A stretch of 35,130 bases of DNA, from contig PMOH01000323.1 of assembly GCA_003161515.1 (NCBI GenBank), positions 1 to 35,130 on the forward strand, read 5' to 3'. Below, one piece after another: positions 16,689-26,965 of the stretch. The notes beneath the pieces are model-generated. The model had not been told where the DNA came from, did no database searches, and saw nothing but the letters and a program-made list of their open reading frames with translations. Origin of the DNA: Deltaproteobacteria bacterium (GTDB lineage: Bacteria > Desulfobacterota > Binatia > Binatales > Binataceae). Both the position numbers and the translations under genes were made by a program. Positions within the stretch are counted from its first letter, which is position 1. The number at the start of each line of letters is the position of its first letter.

Positions 16689-17726
16689 TTGCCTCAGATG
16701 CGGCTTTCCGAACTCGACTACGAATTGCCTGAAGAACTGATTGCGCAGGAGCCGCTCGCTCGTCGCGACGAGGCGCGCCTGCTCGTGCTCGATCGCAAAT
16801 CCAAGTCAGTCGAGCATTCCCGCTTCTACAAACTCGTCCGCCATCTGCGCGAAGGCGACCTGATCGTGCTCAACGACACTCGAGTGCTGCCGGCGCGCCT
16901 GTTCGCGCAGAAGGAATCGGGCGGCCGCGTCGAGTTGCTGATGGTGCGGCCGGCCAGCGCGGCTGAAGGTCCAAGTGGCGCATGGCTCGCGCTGATTCGC
17001 ACGCATCGTGTGCTCAAAGACAATGCGCGGCTCATCCTGGGTGACGGTCACGTCCTGAGAATCACCGGCTATGCGCGACCGGGACGCCCGGTCGTCGTGG
17101 CAGAGGGAGAGGTGTCGATCGAGCAGATCCTCCAACTCGATGGCATGCTCGCGCTACCTCATTATATACATCGCACCGTCGGGCCCGCCGATCTCGACGA
17201 CTACCAGACCGTGTATGCGTCGCGGCCCGGCGCGATTGCGGCGCCAACCGCGGGCCTGCATTTTACCGACGACGTTTTCAAGGCGCTGGCTGACGCGGGT
17301 ATCCGCACTGCGACGGTGACGCTGCACATCGGTCCCGGCACTTTCGCGCCGGTGCGCGCCCTCGACATCGAGAGTCACACGATGGAATCCGAGTGGTACA
17401 CGATTCCGCCGGCGACGCAGTCGGCGGTCGAGCATGCGCGGCGAATCGGCGGGCGTATCATCACGGTCGGCACCAGTTCGACCCGCGCGCTCGAGTCGTG
17501 GGCGATTACCGGCGACATCGAGGGTTTCACTGGCCTCTTTATTCATCCGGGCTTTCGCTTCAAGCTGGCAGACGCGATGCTGACGAACTTCCACATGCCG
17601 CGCACCACCGTGCTCGCGCTCGTGATGGCGTTTGCGGGACGCGATCAGATTCTCAGTGCGTACCGTGAAGCGATTCGCCATCGCTACCGCTTCCTCAGCT
17701 ACGGCGACGCGATGTTGATCCTGTGA
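16689..17726 (+). CDS. queA: S-adenosylmethionine:tRNA ribosyltransferase-isomerase QueA
   Basis: A 345-residue protein of full family length. QueA transfers the ribosyl part of S-adenosylmethionine to preQ1 in tRNA, giving epoxyqueuosine. Conserved stretches include LSELDYELPEELIAQEPL at the start, LIVLNDTRVLPARLFAQK, a GAIAAPTAGLHF block, HIGPGTFAPVR and the closing TNFHMPRTTVLALVMAFAGR. The TTG at 16689 lies 6 nt after AGGAG and is preferred; an ATG at 16698 starts at the usual QueA N-terminus (MRLSELD) but is 15 nt from that site. The stop overlaps the tgt start (GTGA), so the two are coupled. Its first codons are duplicated as a remnant at 11063-11102. Confidence 0.97.
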   Translation: MPQMRLSELDYELPEELIAQEPLARRDEARLLVLDRKSKSVEHSRFYKLVRHLREGDLIVLNDTRVLPARLFAQKESGGRVELLMVRPASAAEGPSGAWLALIRTHRVLKDNARLILGDGHVLRITGYARPGRPVVVAEGEVSIEQILQLDGMLALPHYIHRTVGPADLDDYQTVYASRPGAIAAPTAGLHFTDDVFKALADAGIRTATVTLHIGPGTFAPVRALDIESHTMESEWYTIPPATQSAVEHARRIGGRIITVGTSSTRALESWAITGDIEGFTGLFIHPGFRFKLADAMLTNFHMPRTTVLALVMAFAGRDQILSAYREAIRHRYRFLSYGDAMLIL

Positions 17727-18856
17727 ACGGCCCGATTGAATTCAGTGTGACTGCGGTCGAAGGCGACGCGCGCACCGGGCGGATAGTAACTCCGCATGGC
17801 GGAGTCGCGACGCCGGCCTTCATGCCGGTTGGCACCCGCGCCGCGGTCAAGGCGATGGCGCCCGACGAGTTGTGGTCGATGGGCTACACGATGGTGCTGG
17901 CCAACGCGTACCATCTCGCGCTTCGTCCGGGCGCCGACCTGGTCCACGAGATGGGCGGCGTCGCGCGCTTCATGGGATTTCCCGGCGCGGTGCTGACTGA
18001 CTCGGGCGGCTTCCAGGCGATGAGCCTGGCGAAGATCAATTCGATCAATGAAGAAGGGATTCACTTTCGATCGCATCTCGACGGCACGCCGCTGATGCTC
18101 ACGCCCGAATCCGCGATCGACATCCAGCAGCAGCTCGGCGCAGATATAATGATGGCACTCGACGAATGCACGCCTTACCCAGCCGAGCATCGCCGCGCGC
18201 TCAAGTCGCTCGAGCTCACCGCGCGATGGGCCGAGCGCAGTCTCGCGGCGCGGGTGAGCACCACCCAAGCGCTGTTCGGAATTATCCAGGGCAGCATCTT
18301 CGAGGATCTCCGCAAGCTGAGCGCGTCGCAGATAACCTCGATTCCGTTCGACGGCTACGCGGCGGGCGGACTTTCAGTCGGTGAGCCGAAGGCTGCGATG
18401 CTCGAAATGGCGGCGCTGTCAGCGTCGATGATGCCGCGCGACCGCCCGCGCTACCTGATGGGCGTCGGCACGCCGTCGGACTTGCTCGCCGCGATTGCGA
18501 TGGGCTTCGACATGTTCGACTGTGTGCTGCCGACGCGAAATGCGCGCAACGGGATGGCCTTCACCAGTGTCGGGCCCGTCTCGATCAAGCAGGCCGCGCA
18601 CGCGCGCGACTCGACCCCGCTCGATCCTGCCTGCGAATGCCGCCCATGCCGGACCCATTCACGCGCCTACCTGCGTCATCTATATTTGTCGGGCGAGATA
18701 CTCGCGGCGCGCGCCTTGACGGAGCATAATCTTCACTTCTTCGCGAGCTTGATGCGCCAGAGCCGGGACGCTATCTCATCCGGTAATTTCGCCGCGTTTG
18801 CGAAAGTTCTTTCAGGAGAAATGAACCCCGGTGATCAAGTTTTTGATCGATCGTAA
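17723..18856 (+). CDS. tgt: tRNA-guanine transglycosylase Tgt
   Basis: A 377-residue enzyme that exchanges guanine for preQ1 at position 34 of tRNAs with GUN anticodons, the step before QueA. It starts with GTG overlapping the queA stop. Visible family blocks are TPAFMPVGTRAAVKAMAPDE, VLTDSGGFQAMSL with a catalytic Asp, the substrate loop GGLSVGEPKAAMLEMA and FDMFDCVLPTRNARNG (D263/D266), which includes the nucleophile region. The structural zinc site is complete: C304, C306, C309 and H335. The length is usual for bacterial Tgt. It is followed 12 nt later by yajC, the common tgt-yajC-secD order. Confidence 0.98.
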   Translation: MNGPIEFSVTAVEGDARTGRIVTPHGGVATPAFMPVGTRAAVKAMAPDELWSMGYTMVLANAYHLALRPGADLVHEMGGVARFMGFPGAVLTDSGGFQAMSLAKINSINEEGIHFRSHLDGTPLMLTPESAIDIQQQLGADIMMALDECTPYPAEHRRALKSLELTARWAERSLAARVSTTQALFGIIQGSIFEDLRKLSASQITSIPFDGYAAGGLSVGEPKAAMLEMAALSASMMPRDRPRYLMGVGTPSDLLAAIAMGFDMFDCVLPTRNARNGMAFTSVGPVSIKQAAHARDSTPLDPACECRPCRTHSRAYLRHLYLSGEILAARALTEHNLHFFASLMRQSRDAISSGNFAAFAKVLSGEMNPGDQVFDRS

Positions 18857-18868
18857 GGACGTGATCTG

Positions 18869-19228
18869 ATGTTGTTCGAAGGTACCGCATGGGCGCAGGC
18901 CGCCGCCGGCACGCCGGCCGACCAACCGTCGTTTGTGCAGCAGTTGATGACGGGGCCGGGGCCGATCATGGCGCTGGTCGTCGCCGTCATGTACTTCCTG
19001 GTCTTCCGGCCGCAGAACAAGAAGGCGCAGGAGCAGGCGAAGATGCTGAGCACGCTCAAGCGCAACGACGAAGTCGTGACCACAGGTGGGATCATCGGGC
19101 GCATTCAGGACGCCGGCGACAAAGTGATCACGCTCGAAGTTGCGCCCAACGTCAGGCTGCGGGTCGAGCGATCGCAAATCGCGGGGCTCTCGACTTACAA
19201 GGCATCCGCGAAGAAAGACGACAAGTAG
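18869..19228 (+). CDS. yajC: Sec translocon accessory protein YajC
   Basis: A 119-residue membrane protein. A short N-terminal stretch leads to one membrane helix (PIMALVVAVMYFLVFRPQNKK, about 32-50) followed by the cytoplasmic YajC domain with LKRNDEVVTTGGIIGRI and a VAPNVRLRVERSQIAGL end. YajC associates with SecD/SecF in the inner membrane. The start has AAGGA 8 nt upstream. The N-terminus is slightly longer than in E. coli, with an Ala/Gly-rich insert (AAAGTPADQ). It sits between tgt and secD as in most Gram-negative bacteria. Confidence 0.96.
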   Translation: MLFEGTAWAQAAAGTPADQPSFVQQLMTGPGPIMALVVAVMYFLVFRPQNKKAQEQAKMLSTLKRNDEVVTTGGIIGRIQDAGDKVITLEVAPNVRLRVERSQIAGLSTYKASAKKDDK

Positions 19229-19241
19229 AGGCTTCATCAAA

Positions 19242-20906
19242 GTGGACCAGACTCAAAGTTTCGGACCGATCCTGATTCTGCTCGTCCTGATCGTGTCCTT
19301 TCTCTACATGCATTTCACCAACGGCAGCGGCCTCACGCGCATCTACATCGCGGGCGCGATCGTGCTGGCGGCGATTCTCATCCTGCTGCCGAGCCTCAAC
19401 GTCGATCTGCCCGATTGGTTCAAAGCCGGTTTCGGCGCGACCAAAATTCAGCTCGGCCTCGACTTGCAGGGCGGGACCCATCTGCTGATGGCGGTGAAGC
19501 TCGACGAGGCGGTGAAAACGCAACTGCGCCGCCGCGCCGACGACCTCAAGAAAGAGCTCAAGGACAACAAGATAGATTTCCAGGACATCGCGGTTGACGA
19601 TTCCGGCAATCTGATCGTCAAGCTGAAATCGAGCGCCGATCGCACCCCGTTCCTCGACCTCGCGCAGAAGTCCTACCCGGATTTGACCGTGTCGAGCAAC
19701 ACCGATTCGTCTGGTCCCGGGCCGGCCTATTCGCTCGCCTACAAGCCGCAGGAGTTGCAGACGATTCGCTCGAATGCGATGGACCAGGCGCTCGAAACGA
19801 TTCGCAATCGAATCGACCAGCTAGGCGTGAAAGAAACTACCGTCGCGAAAGAGGGCGACAGCGAGATTTTAGTGCAGCTCCCCGGTATCCAGGATCCCGA
19901 GCGCGCCAAGGAACTGATCGGCAAAACCGCGGTGCTAGAATTCAAGCTGGTTGACGATACCAACAATGTGCAGGACGCGATCAAGAACGGTCCTCCGCCC
20001 GGCGACGAGATCCTCTACGGCACTTCCGAGCGCGGCGGCCGCGAGCCGTACCTGGTCGAGTCGCCCGTGCTGATGACCGGTGACACCGTTACCGACGCGC
20101 GCGTGCGTCCGGGTGCGCGGCTCGAAGGCCCGTACGTTGCGGTCGAGCTCGACAATCGCGGCGCGGGAATCTTCGACGCGATGACCTCGGAAAACGTCGG
20201 GCGTCGCCTCGCGATCGTGCTGGACAAAACCGTTTACTCCGCACCCGTCATCAAGGAGCGAATCCCCGGCGGTCACGTGCAGATAACCGGACGCTTCTCG
20301 ATGGACGATGCGCACGATCTCGCGATCGTGTTGCGCTCGGGCGCGCTGCCGGCCCCGGTCGAAATCGAAGAGGAGCGCACCGTCGGTCCGTCGCTCGGCC
20401 GCGATTCGATTCGCCAGGGCGAGATGTCATTCGTGATTGGCGCGGGCGCCGTGCTGATCTTCATGGCGGTGTACTACAGTGGCGCCGGCTTGCTCGCGGA
20501 TTTTGGATTGTCGCTGAACATCCTGTTGCTGATCTGTGTGATGGCAGCGCTCGGCGCGACGCTCACCTTGCCCGGTATCGCGGGAATCGTGCTGACGCTC
20601 GGCATGTCGGTGGACGCCAACGTGCTGGTGAACGAGCGCATGCGCGAGGAGTTGCGCAACGGCAAGTCGCCGCGCGAGGCGGTCAAGCTCGGCTACGAGC
20701 GCGCGTGGTCGGCGATTCGCGACTCGAATATTTCGACCTTCGCGGCGGGTCTGATCCTGTTCCAGTTTGGAACCGGCCCCGTCAAAGGTTTCGCTGTCAC
20801 ATTGTGTGTTGGAGTGCTGACCGGCCTGTTTTCCTGTATTGTAGTTACACGGGCATGGTACGATTACAAAATTCAGACGCGCAAGTTGACCCAAATTAGC
20901 GTTTAG
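19242..20906 (+). CDS. secD: Protein translocase subunit SecD
   Basis: A 554-residue protein using the GTG at 19242 (GAGG about 10 nt upstream); the frame is open earlier but overlaps yajC. SecD uses proton flow to help pull exported proteins across the inner membrane. Seen are two hydrophobic helices near the N-terminus (about 10-27 and 34-50), the LGLDLQGGTHLLM motif, the periplasmic P1 domain with NRIDQLGVKE and VQLPGIQDPERAKELIGKTA, and the six-helix export domain with a VDANVLVNERMREEL loop. Length and C-terminus are normal for SecD without fused SecF. No secF follows, although it almost always does; the next gene is a small HTH protein. SecF must be elsewhere or absent. Confidence 0.96.
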   Translation: MDQTQSFGPILILLVLIVSFLYMHFTNGSGLTRIYIAGAIVLAAILILLPSLNVDLPDWFKAGFGATKIQLGLDLQGGTHLLMAVKLDEAVKTQLRRRADDLKKELKDNKIDFQDIAVDDSGNLIVKLKSSADRTPFLDLAQKSYPDLTVSSNTDSSGPGPAYSLAYKPQELQTIRSNAMDQALETIRNRIDQLGVKETTVAKEGDSEILVQLPGIQDPERAKELIGKTAVLEFKLVDDTNNVQDAIKNGPPPGDEILYGTSERGGREPYLVESPVLMTGDTVTDARVRPGARLEGPYVAVELDNRGAGIFDAMTSENVGRRLAIVLDKTVYSAPVIKERIPGGHVQITGRFSMDDAHDLAIVLRSGALPAPVEIEEERTVGPSLGRDSIRQGEMSFVIGAGAVLIFMAVYYSGAGLLADFGLSLNILLLICVMAALGATLTLPGIAGIVLTLGMSVDANVLVNERMREELRNGKSPREAVKLGYERAWSAIRDSNISTFAAGLILFQFGTGPVKGFAVTLCVGVLTGLFSCIVVTRAWYDYKIQTRKLTQISV

Positions 20907-21066
20907 TCACCGTTAATTGCGTTATAAGATGTAAAATTGAACGACTTCGACGGCTTGTTTGTAAACTTTCGGGTGATCGGCGACTTTTACCTTGACTTCG
21001 GCCGTGGGCGCATATTACAAAATCGCGTCCCGACAAAATCCCTGAAAGGCGTCTTGTTGGACTCGC

Positions 21067-21261
21067 ATGGCCGATAAAGACGACATACTGCTGAACTCCC
21101 GCGAAGTCGCGTTCCTGCTCGACCTGAGCCCGGACACCGTGAATGAGTTTGCACGGCGCAACATTATTCCGGCGTTTAAAAAAGGGCGCCAGTGGCGATT
21201 TCGCAAACGAGATATAACTTCTGTCAAACGTCAGTTGCGGGGAATCAACGCCGCCGCCTGA
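21067..21261 (+). CDS. Excisionase-family helix-turn-helix protein
   Basis: A 64-residue DNA-binding protein. The sequence LLNSREVAFLLDLSPDTVNEFARRNIIPAFKKGRQWRFRKRDI is the MerR-like winged helix common to excisionases and AlpA-type regulators: first helix-turn-helix, then the basic wing with Trp-Arg-Phe. It is complete with a short basic tail. It stands alone, 160 nt after secD and 68 nt before the methyltransferase. Proteins like this serve phage and integrative elements or act as small regulators; no integrase is near, so the second seems more likely. The ribosome site is not obvious. Confidence 0.85.
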   Translation: MADKDDILLNSREVAFLLDLSPDTVNEFARRNIIPAFKKGRQWRFRKRDITSVKRQLRGINAAA

Positions 21262-21329
21262 CGCGACGCGCGAAGATTTCTGTCACCCACTGATCGTTTG
21301 GGCTGTCTCCAACCCCAGGGAGTCTCCCA

Positions 21330-21947
21330 ATGTCCCAGCCGCACGAAAGCCGCGTTTACTCCCACCTCGCACGCTTCTACGATTTTTTCTTCGGCCGCGT
21401 TTTCGTCGATCGCGAGCATGAGGTTATCGAGAGCCTGAATCTCAGGCCCGGCAACCGCGTGCTCGAAGTCGGCGTGGGCACCGGAATCGCGCTCGATGGA
21501 TACCCGCCGTATGCGCACGTCATCGGGATCGACCCGTCGGCCGACATGCTCGCGCGCGCACAGAAGCGTGTCACTGCGAACAATTGGAAGCATATCGAGC
21601 TCAGCCTTGGTGACGCGCTGAATCTCGACTACCCTGACAACAATTTCGACTACGTCACTTCGTTCCACGTGTTGACGGTGGTGCCCGATCCGTACCGCAT
21701 GATGGCCGAGATGGTGCGCGTGTGTAAGCCCGGCGGGCGCATCGCGATGACAACCCACTTCCAGAGCTCGAACAAGGCGATCGCGGCGCTCAACACGGTT
21801 GTGAATCCAGTCGCGCGGCAACTGGGATGGACCACCAAGCTGCGCAAGCAGGACGTGCTCAAGGGCCATCCGATCACGCTCGAGCGCAACGAAAAAATCA
21901 GTCCGATGTCGGTGCATACGGTGATCGTCGCGCGCAAGAACGCCTGA
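21330..21947 (+). CDS. pmtA: Class I SAM methyltransferase, PmtA-like phospholipid N-methyltransferase
   Basis: A 205-residue enzyme. The opening RVYSHLARFYDFFFGRVFVDR and motif I VLEVGVGTGIALDGYP are typical of PmtA, which methylates phosphatidylethanolamine toward phosphatidylcholine with S-adenosylmethionine. IDPSADMLARAQKRV (motif II), NFDYVTSFHVLTVVPDPYRMMAEMVRVCKPGG and the later THFQS also fit. It has the family's length. A related ubiquinone/menaquinone methyltransferase is less likely because of the VVPDP motif. The 3' end (21880-21940) recurs in diverged form at 22956-23016. A CCAACCCCAGGGAG-type sequence gives a fair ribosome site before the ATG. Confidence 0.8.
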   Translation: MSQPHESRVYSHLARFYDFFFGRVFVDREHEVIESLNLRPGNRVLEVGVGTGIALDGYPPYAHVIGIDPSADMLARAQKRVTANNWKHIELSLGDALNLDYPDNNFDYVTSFHVLTVVPDPYRMMAEMVRVCKPGGRIAMTTHFQSSNKAIAALNTVVNPVARQLGWTTKLRKQDVLKGHPITLERNEKISPMSVHTVIVARKNA

Positions 21948-21950
21948 GGC

Positions 21951-22925
21951 GTGCGCGCTGACGACGAGATAGCGCTCGGCCGCTGGCATCGCCTTGCCGC
22001 TGAACTGATCACGCTCATCTATATTGCGGTGATTGCCGAGATCGCGTCGGCAACCGGCGCCTTCTACGTGATGTTCCCGGAGCTCGGCGCGCTGTCGCAC
22101 GACGTCCTCACGCGGCCCCGTGGTACCTGGGCGCGTTCGCCGCTGATGCTTGCGATCACGCCCTTCCTCACGGCGGTGATCGGAATCGTCTTCACGCGGA
22201 TACTTCCGTATGGCTTCGTCTCGGTCCTGCTCACGGTGGGAAGCGCAGTCGCGCTGATAATGCTGCTAAGGTCGCCGATCGCGCCGGCGATTTCTGCCGG
22301 CCTTTTGCCGCTCGTGCTGGGAGTCAAAAGCTGGTGGTATCCACCGGGCGTTCTGCTTGGAACGGTGCTTTTGTGTGCGCTTTCAATCCTGTGGGAAAGG
22401 ATTAGCGTCGCACAAAACTGGCTTGAGCCACTCACCGCGGCAGACGTGGTCGATGAAACGCTGGAACAGAATCCCGCCACATCTTATTGGCTGGTCGCAC
22501 TGATGCTGTTCGTGGCGATGGCGGTGCTCGTCGTCAAGCTGACCGGTCTGCGCTTCGTGCTTTTTCCCCCGCTGGTCGTTATCGGATTCGAAATGTTCGG
22601 CCACACCGCCATCTGTCCGTGGGCCAAGCGACCACTGTTTTTGCCGGCCGCTTGTTTTCTGACCGCCGCCGGTGGATTGCTCTTCTGGAATCTGCTCGGA
22701 GTCGGACCGGTCGCCGCCGGATGCAGTATCGCATGTGGAATGGCGGTGCTGCGCTTGTTCGATTTGCACGTACCGCCTGCGCTCGCGGTCGGCCTGATTC
22801 CCTTCGTGATGGATTCCCCGACTATCGCCTACCCAATCTCGGTCGGAATCGGCACGCTGCTGATGACGCTATGGTTTCTACTCTACCAATCGTTCTTTCG
22901 CAGGTACGAGCGCGAGTATCATTAG
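21951..22925 (+). CDS. Internally duplicated HPP-like membrane protein
   Basis: A 324-residue integral membrane protein with about nine hydrophobic stretches, starting at GTG only 3 nt after the methyltransferase stop. Residues 42-141 and 205-305 are repeats of one another: FPELG.../FPPLV..., PFLTAVIGIVF/CFLTAAGGLLF, APAISAGLLPLV/PPALAVGLIPFV and VLLGTVLL/VGIGTLLM. The layout recalls the HPP family (four-helix membrane units, some implicated in nitrite transport), but the HPP triplet itself is not clear. The two halves suggest a pseudo-symmetric channel or transporter. The gene separates pmtA from a remnant of another methyltransferase end and is thus probably an insert. Confidence 0.72.
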   Translation: MRADDEIALGRWHRLAAELITLIYIAVIAEIASATGAFYVMFPELGALSHDVLTRPRGTWARSPLMLAITPFLTAVIGIVFTRILPYGFVSVLLTVGSAVALIMLLRSPIAPAISAGLLPLVLGVKSWWYPPGVLLGTVLLCALSILWERISVAQNWLEPLTAADVVDETLEQNPATSYWLVALMLFVAMAVLVVKLTGLRFVLFPPLVVIGFEMFGHTAICPWAKRPLFLPAACFLTAAGGLLFWNLLGVGPVAAGCSIACGMAVLRLFDLHVPPALAVGLIPFVMDSPTIAYPISVGIGTLLMTLWFLLYQSFFRRYEREYH

Positions 22926-22955
22926 GTCAGCAAAGCAGTAATCCGAATGAGCTGG

Positions 22956-23023
22956 TCGAGCGCAACGAAAAAATCAGCCCGATGTCGGCGGATACAACGA
23001 TCTTCGCGCGCAAGAATTCTTAG
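22956..23023 (+). pseudogene. Remnant of a methyltransferase 3' end
   Basis: Bases 22956-23016 match 21880-21940, the end of the PmtA-like gene, at 54 of 61 positions, including an unbroken run of 22. Translated in frame, it reads ERNEKISPMSADTTIFARKNS and a stop, against ERNEKISPMSVHTVIVARKNA in the intact gene. Only the last 20-odd codons are present; nothing upstream resembles a methyltransferase. It is therefore a diverged relic of a second copy and is not expressed as a functional enzyme. Confidence 0.85.
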
Positions 23024-23129
23024 CTCGACGTCTTACCGGCAGCCATCGCTCGCTGGACGGTTCTTTGGGGCACGCGCGCAACACTAAGGCGCGACTCGCG
23101 GTTGTCCCTGCTCGGATTAAGTCGGACCA

Positions 23130-23833
23130 TTGATCAAATCCCGTCTCCAGATTGAGCAGCGCCCAAAATGCCAGATCCAGAAGACAAAAGTGCCATTCGC
23201 AATTAAACTGCGAACTCTGGCGCTCCGACGCCTGCTCGAACCATCGGTGCGAAAATTCCTCGTGACCCGGATGTCGCGCGACGAGGCTGGCAGAACGCTT
23301 GAAGCCGTGTGGCGCGGCTATTCCGAATCAGCTTCGGCGGTTCCAAAGGGCGAAGGCTTCGGTCCTACGCAGGTTCTTCATCTCGCCGCGATTACGATCG
23401 CACTCCATCAGGCACTGACCGACTCTGGACGCAGTGACGAAGCCGCCACGCAAATCGTCGTGGATGTTGGATGGGTGGTCTATCGGAAAATGGGCGCAGT
23501 CGCTTGGATGCTCAGTCGTACCGCAGGAAAAGACCAGCTTCAAAGAATGAGAGCCGCGACACAGATGTTCCGGCGCTTCCCGTTCAGTTCGCCGGCATAT
23601 CAGTGGAAGGAGGTCGCCGCTGAAGCGAACGTGGTCGCGTTTGATTGCGTGCGCTGTCCCGCGGCACAATACTTCGCATCGAGGAACAGGTCGGCGCTCT
23701 GTGTTCAAACCTTTTGCAATCTGGATTTTCCGCTCGCCAAGGATTGGGGAGCCGAGCTTGAACGAAGCGGATCTATCGCCGGTGGCGCGGAACGCTGCGA
23801 TTTCCGATGGCGTCACGGCGCAAAGCATCCGAC

Positions 23834-23837
<4 letters not shown>
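23130..23837 (+). CDS. L-2-amino-thiazoline-4-carboxylic acid (ATC) hydrolase-family protein
   Basis: A 235-residue protein. The C-terminal 75 residues show the family pattern: FDCVRCPAAQYFA, then LCVQTFCNLDFPLAKDWGAEL, and ERSGSIAGGAERCDFRW, with conserved Cys, Asp and Arg. In Pseudomonas, ATC hydrolase opens a thiazoline ring on the way to L-cysteine; most family members have unknown substrates. The N-terminal part is helical, with the LEPSVRKFLVTRM region. The TTG at 23130 is the first start in frame but lacks a clear ribosome site; the true start could be later. Its last codons overlap the copper ATPase start (ATGA at 23834-23837), so the two are coupled. A sulfur- or metal-linked role is inference. 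Confidence 0.78.
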
Positions 23838-26314
<2,477 letters not shown>

Positions 26315-26356
26315 CTCTGAGCGTCGAGGTTTGGGTCACGTTGACAACTCGATCTC

Positions 26357-26779
26357 ATGTCGATAGCTGTTGAGTCGCCGACAAGAAGCGAACGCAGCGT
26401 GGCTGAATCGAACAAACCCGACTCTGAGTCTCAAGAGAACGACGAACGCGTCGAGCAGCTAGCCAAGGAGCTGGCCGACCGTCTGCGCGCGATGCCTAAT
26501 CGGCAGGAACTCACCGACTATGCGGTGAGCCTGCTGAAAGAAAGCAACGAAGACGCGGGCACGTCCGAGCAGGCGGCCGCGATGGTCGAGCGGGCGGCGC
26601 GCAACGATCCTTTCAACCCGATCGCATTCGCAATCCCACTATTCGTGATCGGCGCCGTCCTGTGCGCGACGGGAATCCTCGCCGGCGTCGGCCTGGGCGT
26701 AATCGGAATCGCAGTACTGATGGTGCTGTGGGGCCTGATCGTCGCCTTCTTCAGCCGCTTCCGCCGCGGCGCCGAATAA
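26357..26779 (+). CDS. Small hypothetical protein with two C-terminal membrane helices
   Basis: A 140-residue protein of unknown family. The first 90 residues are charged and probably helical (ENDERVEQLAKELADRLRAM, then a DYAVSLLKESNED segment). A pair of membrane helices follows (PIAFAIPLFVIGAVLCATGI and GVGLGVIGIAVLMVLWGLIVAFF), with a short basic end. This resembles membrane-anchored small regulators or DUF-type proteins, but no motif identifies it. It begins 42 nt after the copper ATPase and may be in its transcript. The ATG has no strong ribosome site. Confidence 0.65.
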   Translation: MSIAVESPTRSERSVAESNKPDSESQENDERVEQLAKELADRLRAMPNRQELTDYAVSLLKESNEDAGTSEQAAAMVERAARNDPFNPIAFAIPLFVIGAVLCATGILAGVGLGVIGIAVLMVLWGLIVAFFSRFRRGAE

Positions 26780-26965
26780 GCCCTATTCGTCTCCTCGTTT
26801 GAGTTAAGCGTGGCGCAGCGATAGCTAAGTGGCTGCCATGTGCGATTAGTCCAGCCCTCGGGCGCTTCCCAACGTTGCGAAGGTGAATAGCGAGACTGGC
26901 GTTTCGAGCCCGCCGGGGGACTGATTCGCGCAGGAGTGTGCGCTCTGTCCAGGGAGGGACCAGAG

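Noticed and set aside
21067..21261. Excisionase-like protein as a sign of a prophage or integrative element
   Set aside because: No integrase, att-like repeat or phage gene nearby; neighbours are ordinary chromosomal genes, so I call it only an HTH protein.
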